A stretch of 64,000 nt of DNA from Clostridia bacterium (GTDB taxonomy: Bacteria > Bacillota_A > Clostridia > Oscillospirales > CAG-272), in the NCBI GenBank assembly GCA_017445115.1, contig JAFSUU010000101.1:4315-68314 (forward strand). Direction: 5' to 3'. The notes under the pieces were generated by a model. The model made no database searches. It worked only from the letters and a program-made list of their open reading frames with translations, and was not told the DNA's origin. Numbering within the stretch: position 1 is the first letter of the stretch; every line of letters starts with the position of its first letter. The translations under genes were made by a program, and so were the position numbers. Below, in pieces: positions 63,787 through 64,000 of this stretch.

Positions 63787-64000
63787 TCGCGCGGCAAACG
63801 AATGAATGTTTAGAAAAAAAGAATAAGAATTGATGCGGGGAAACTTTTTTCAAAAAGATTCCCCGCACCCTTTTCAAAAACTTTCGGGAAGATCAAGGGG
63901 GAGCCTTTGAAAATGCTCCCCCTTCACCCCCTCGAAACTTCTCCCGGGAAGTTTCAAGGCGAACAGAGATATTGTATACGAAAAGCCAAAGCTAAACGAT
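63787..64000. other. 3' intergenic region of the dockerin gene
   Basis: No gene is visible. It holds the two-part dispersed hairpin element (63835-63959) and about 40 bases of unremarkable sequence at the end of the window. Confidence 0.6.
63835..63959 (+). repeat. Dispersed hairpin element, copy 2 (tandem double)
   Basis: First unit: GCGGGGAA stem with TTCCCCGC around CTTTTTTCAAAAAG, then ACCCTTTTCAAAAACTTTC. Second unit: AAGGGGGAGC stem with GCTCCCCCTT, then CACCCCCTCGAAACTTC, which folds with GAAGTTTC. Both have the order of parts seen at 16030-16099 and, reversed, at 53047-53103. It starts about 50 bases after the dockerin gene stop. Confidence 0.78.

Overview
The window looks like chromosome of an anaerobic, endospore-forming Clostridium-class Firmicute, probably an uncultured gut or rumen relative of the Oscillospirales (the lineage is an inference). 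The support is a spoVAC-spoVAD-spoVAE operon, several lipobox lipoproteins with Ser/Thr/Glu linkers, an electron-bifurcating-type [FeFe] hydrogenase locus, a T-box leader, a dockerin-bearing secreted protein and Gram-positive style Shine-Dalgarno sites. Many promoters read as near-consensus sigma-A sites with a 17-nt spacer. Coding regions are moderately GC-rich and intergenic regions AT-rich. No phage, transposase or CRISPR array was found.

Region by region. 1-9.4 kb: the 3' part of a YgiQ radical SAM gene, a polysaccharide deacetylase lipoprotein and a 1827-aa repeat-rich surface protein. 9.4-13.5 kb (minus): an ECF transporter S component and a DUF4430 lipoprotein behind a cobalamin riboswitch, preceded by alaS. 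13.6-17.1 kb: an MnmM/YtqB-like methyltransferase, a VanY-like protein with a degraded zinc site and a ROK sugar kinase. 17.8-30.1 kb: a seven-gene carbohydrate uptake locus with a very large solute-binding protein, two permease pairs, a beta-propeller/TPR/Yip1 membrane protein and a DUF5696 protein, but no ATPase. 30.2-43.6 kb: housekeeping and cell-envelope genes (rpmF, DUF177, CapA lipoprotein, HD-GYP protein, acetyltransferase, tRNA-Thr, M23-like peptidase, GH2 enzyme, ligA, alpha/beta hydrolase, pepT). 44.0-52.4 kb: a ten-gene hydrogenase operon that mixes catalytic subunits (NuoE-like, NuoF-like, HydA) with a HydS-like sensory hydrogenase, two DRTGG proteins, two GHKL-type ATPases and a PHP phosphoesterase. 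53.1-58.9 kb (minus): a valine-type T-box leader followed by valS, MFS transporter, NUDIX hydrolase and a GH172/DUF2961 enzyme; valS has one in-frame TAG between its HIGH and KMSKS halves. 58.9-64 kb: a zinc-ribbon protein, the spoVA operon and a secreted transglutaminase-dockerin protein.

The genes suggest a saccharolytic fermenter: polysaccharide-derived sugars enter through the ABC locus, are phosphorylated by ROK-type kinases and trimmed by GH2 and GH172 enzymes, and reducing equivalents leave as H2 through the NADH/ferredoxin hydrogenase. The extra genes in that operon look like a redox or H2 signalling relay.

The least explained structures are intergenic. Three intergenic regions hold arrays of short hairpins with different stems, separated by a constant 7-10 nt linker. 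In two of them the linker switches to its reverse complement halfway, so the whole array could fold into a branched ladder. A second, separate repeat family (GC-rich hairpin plus a conserved 3' arm) lies directly downstream of three genes, each time in the sense of that gene.
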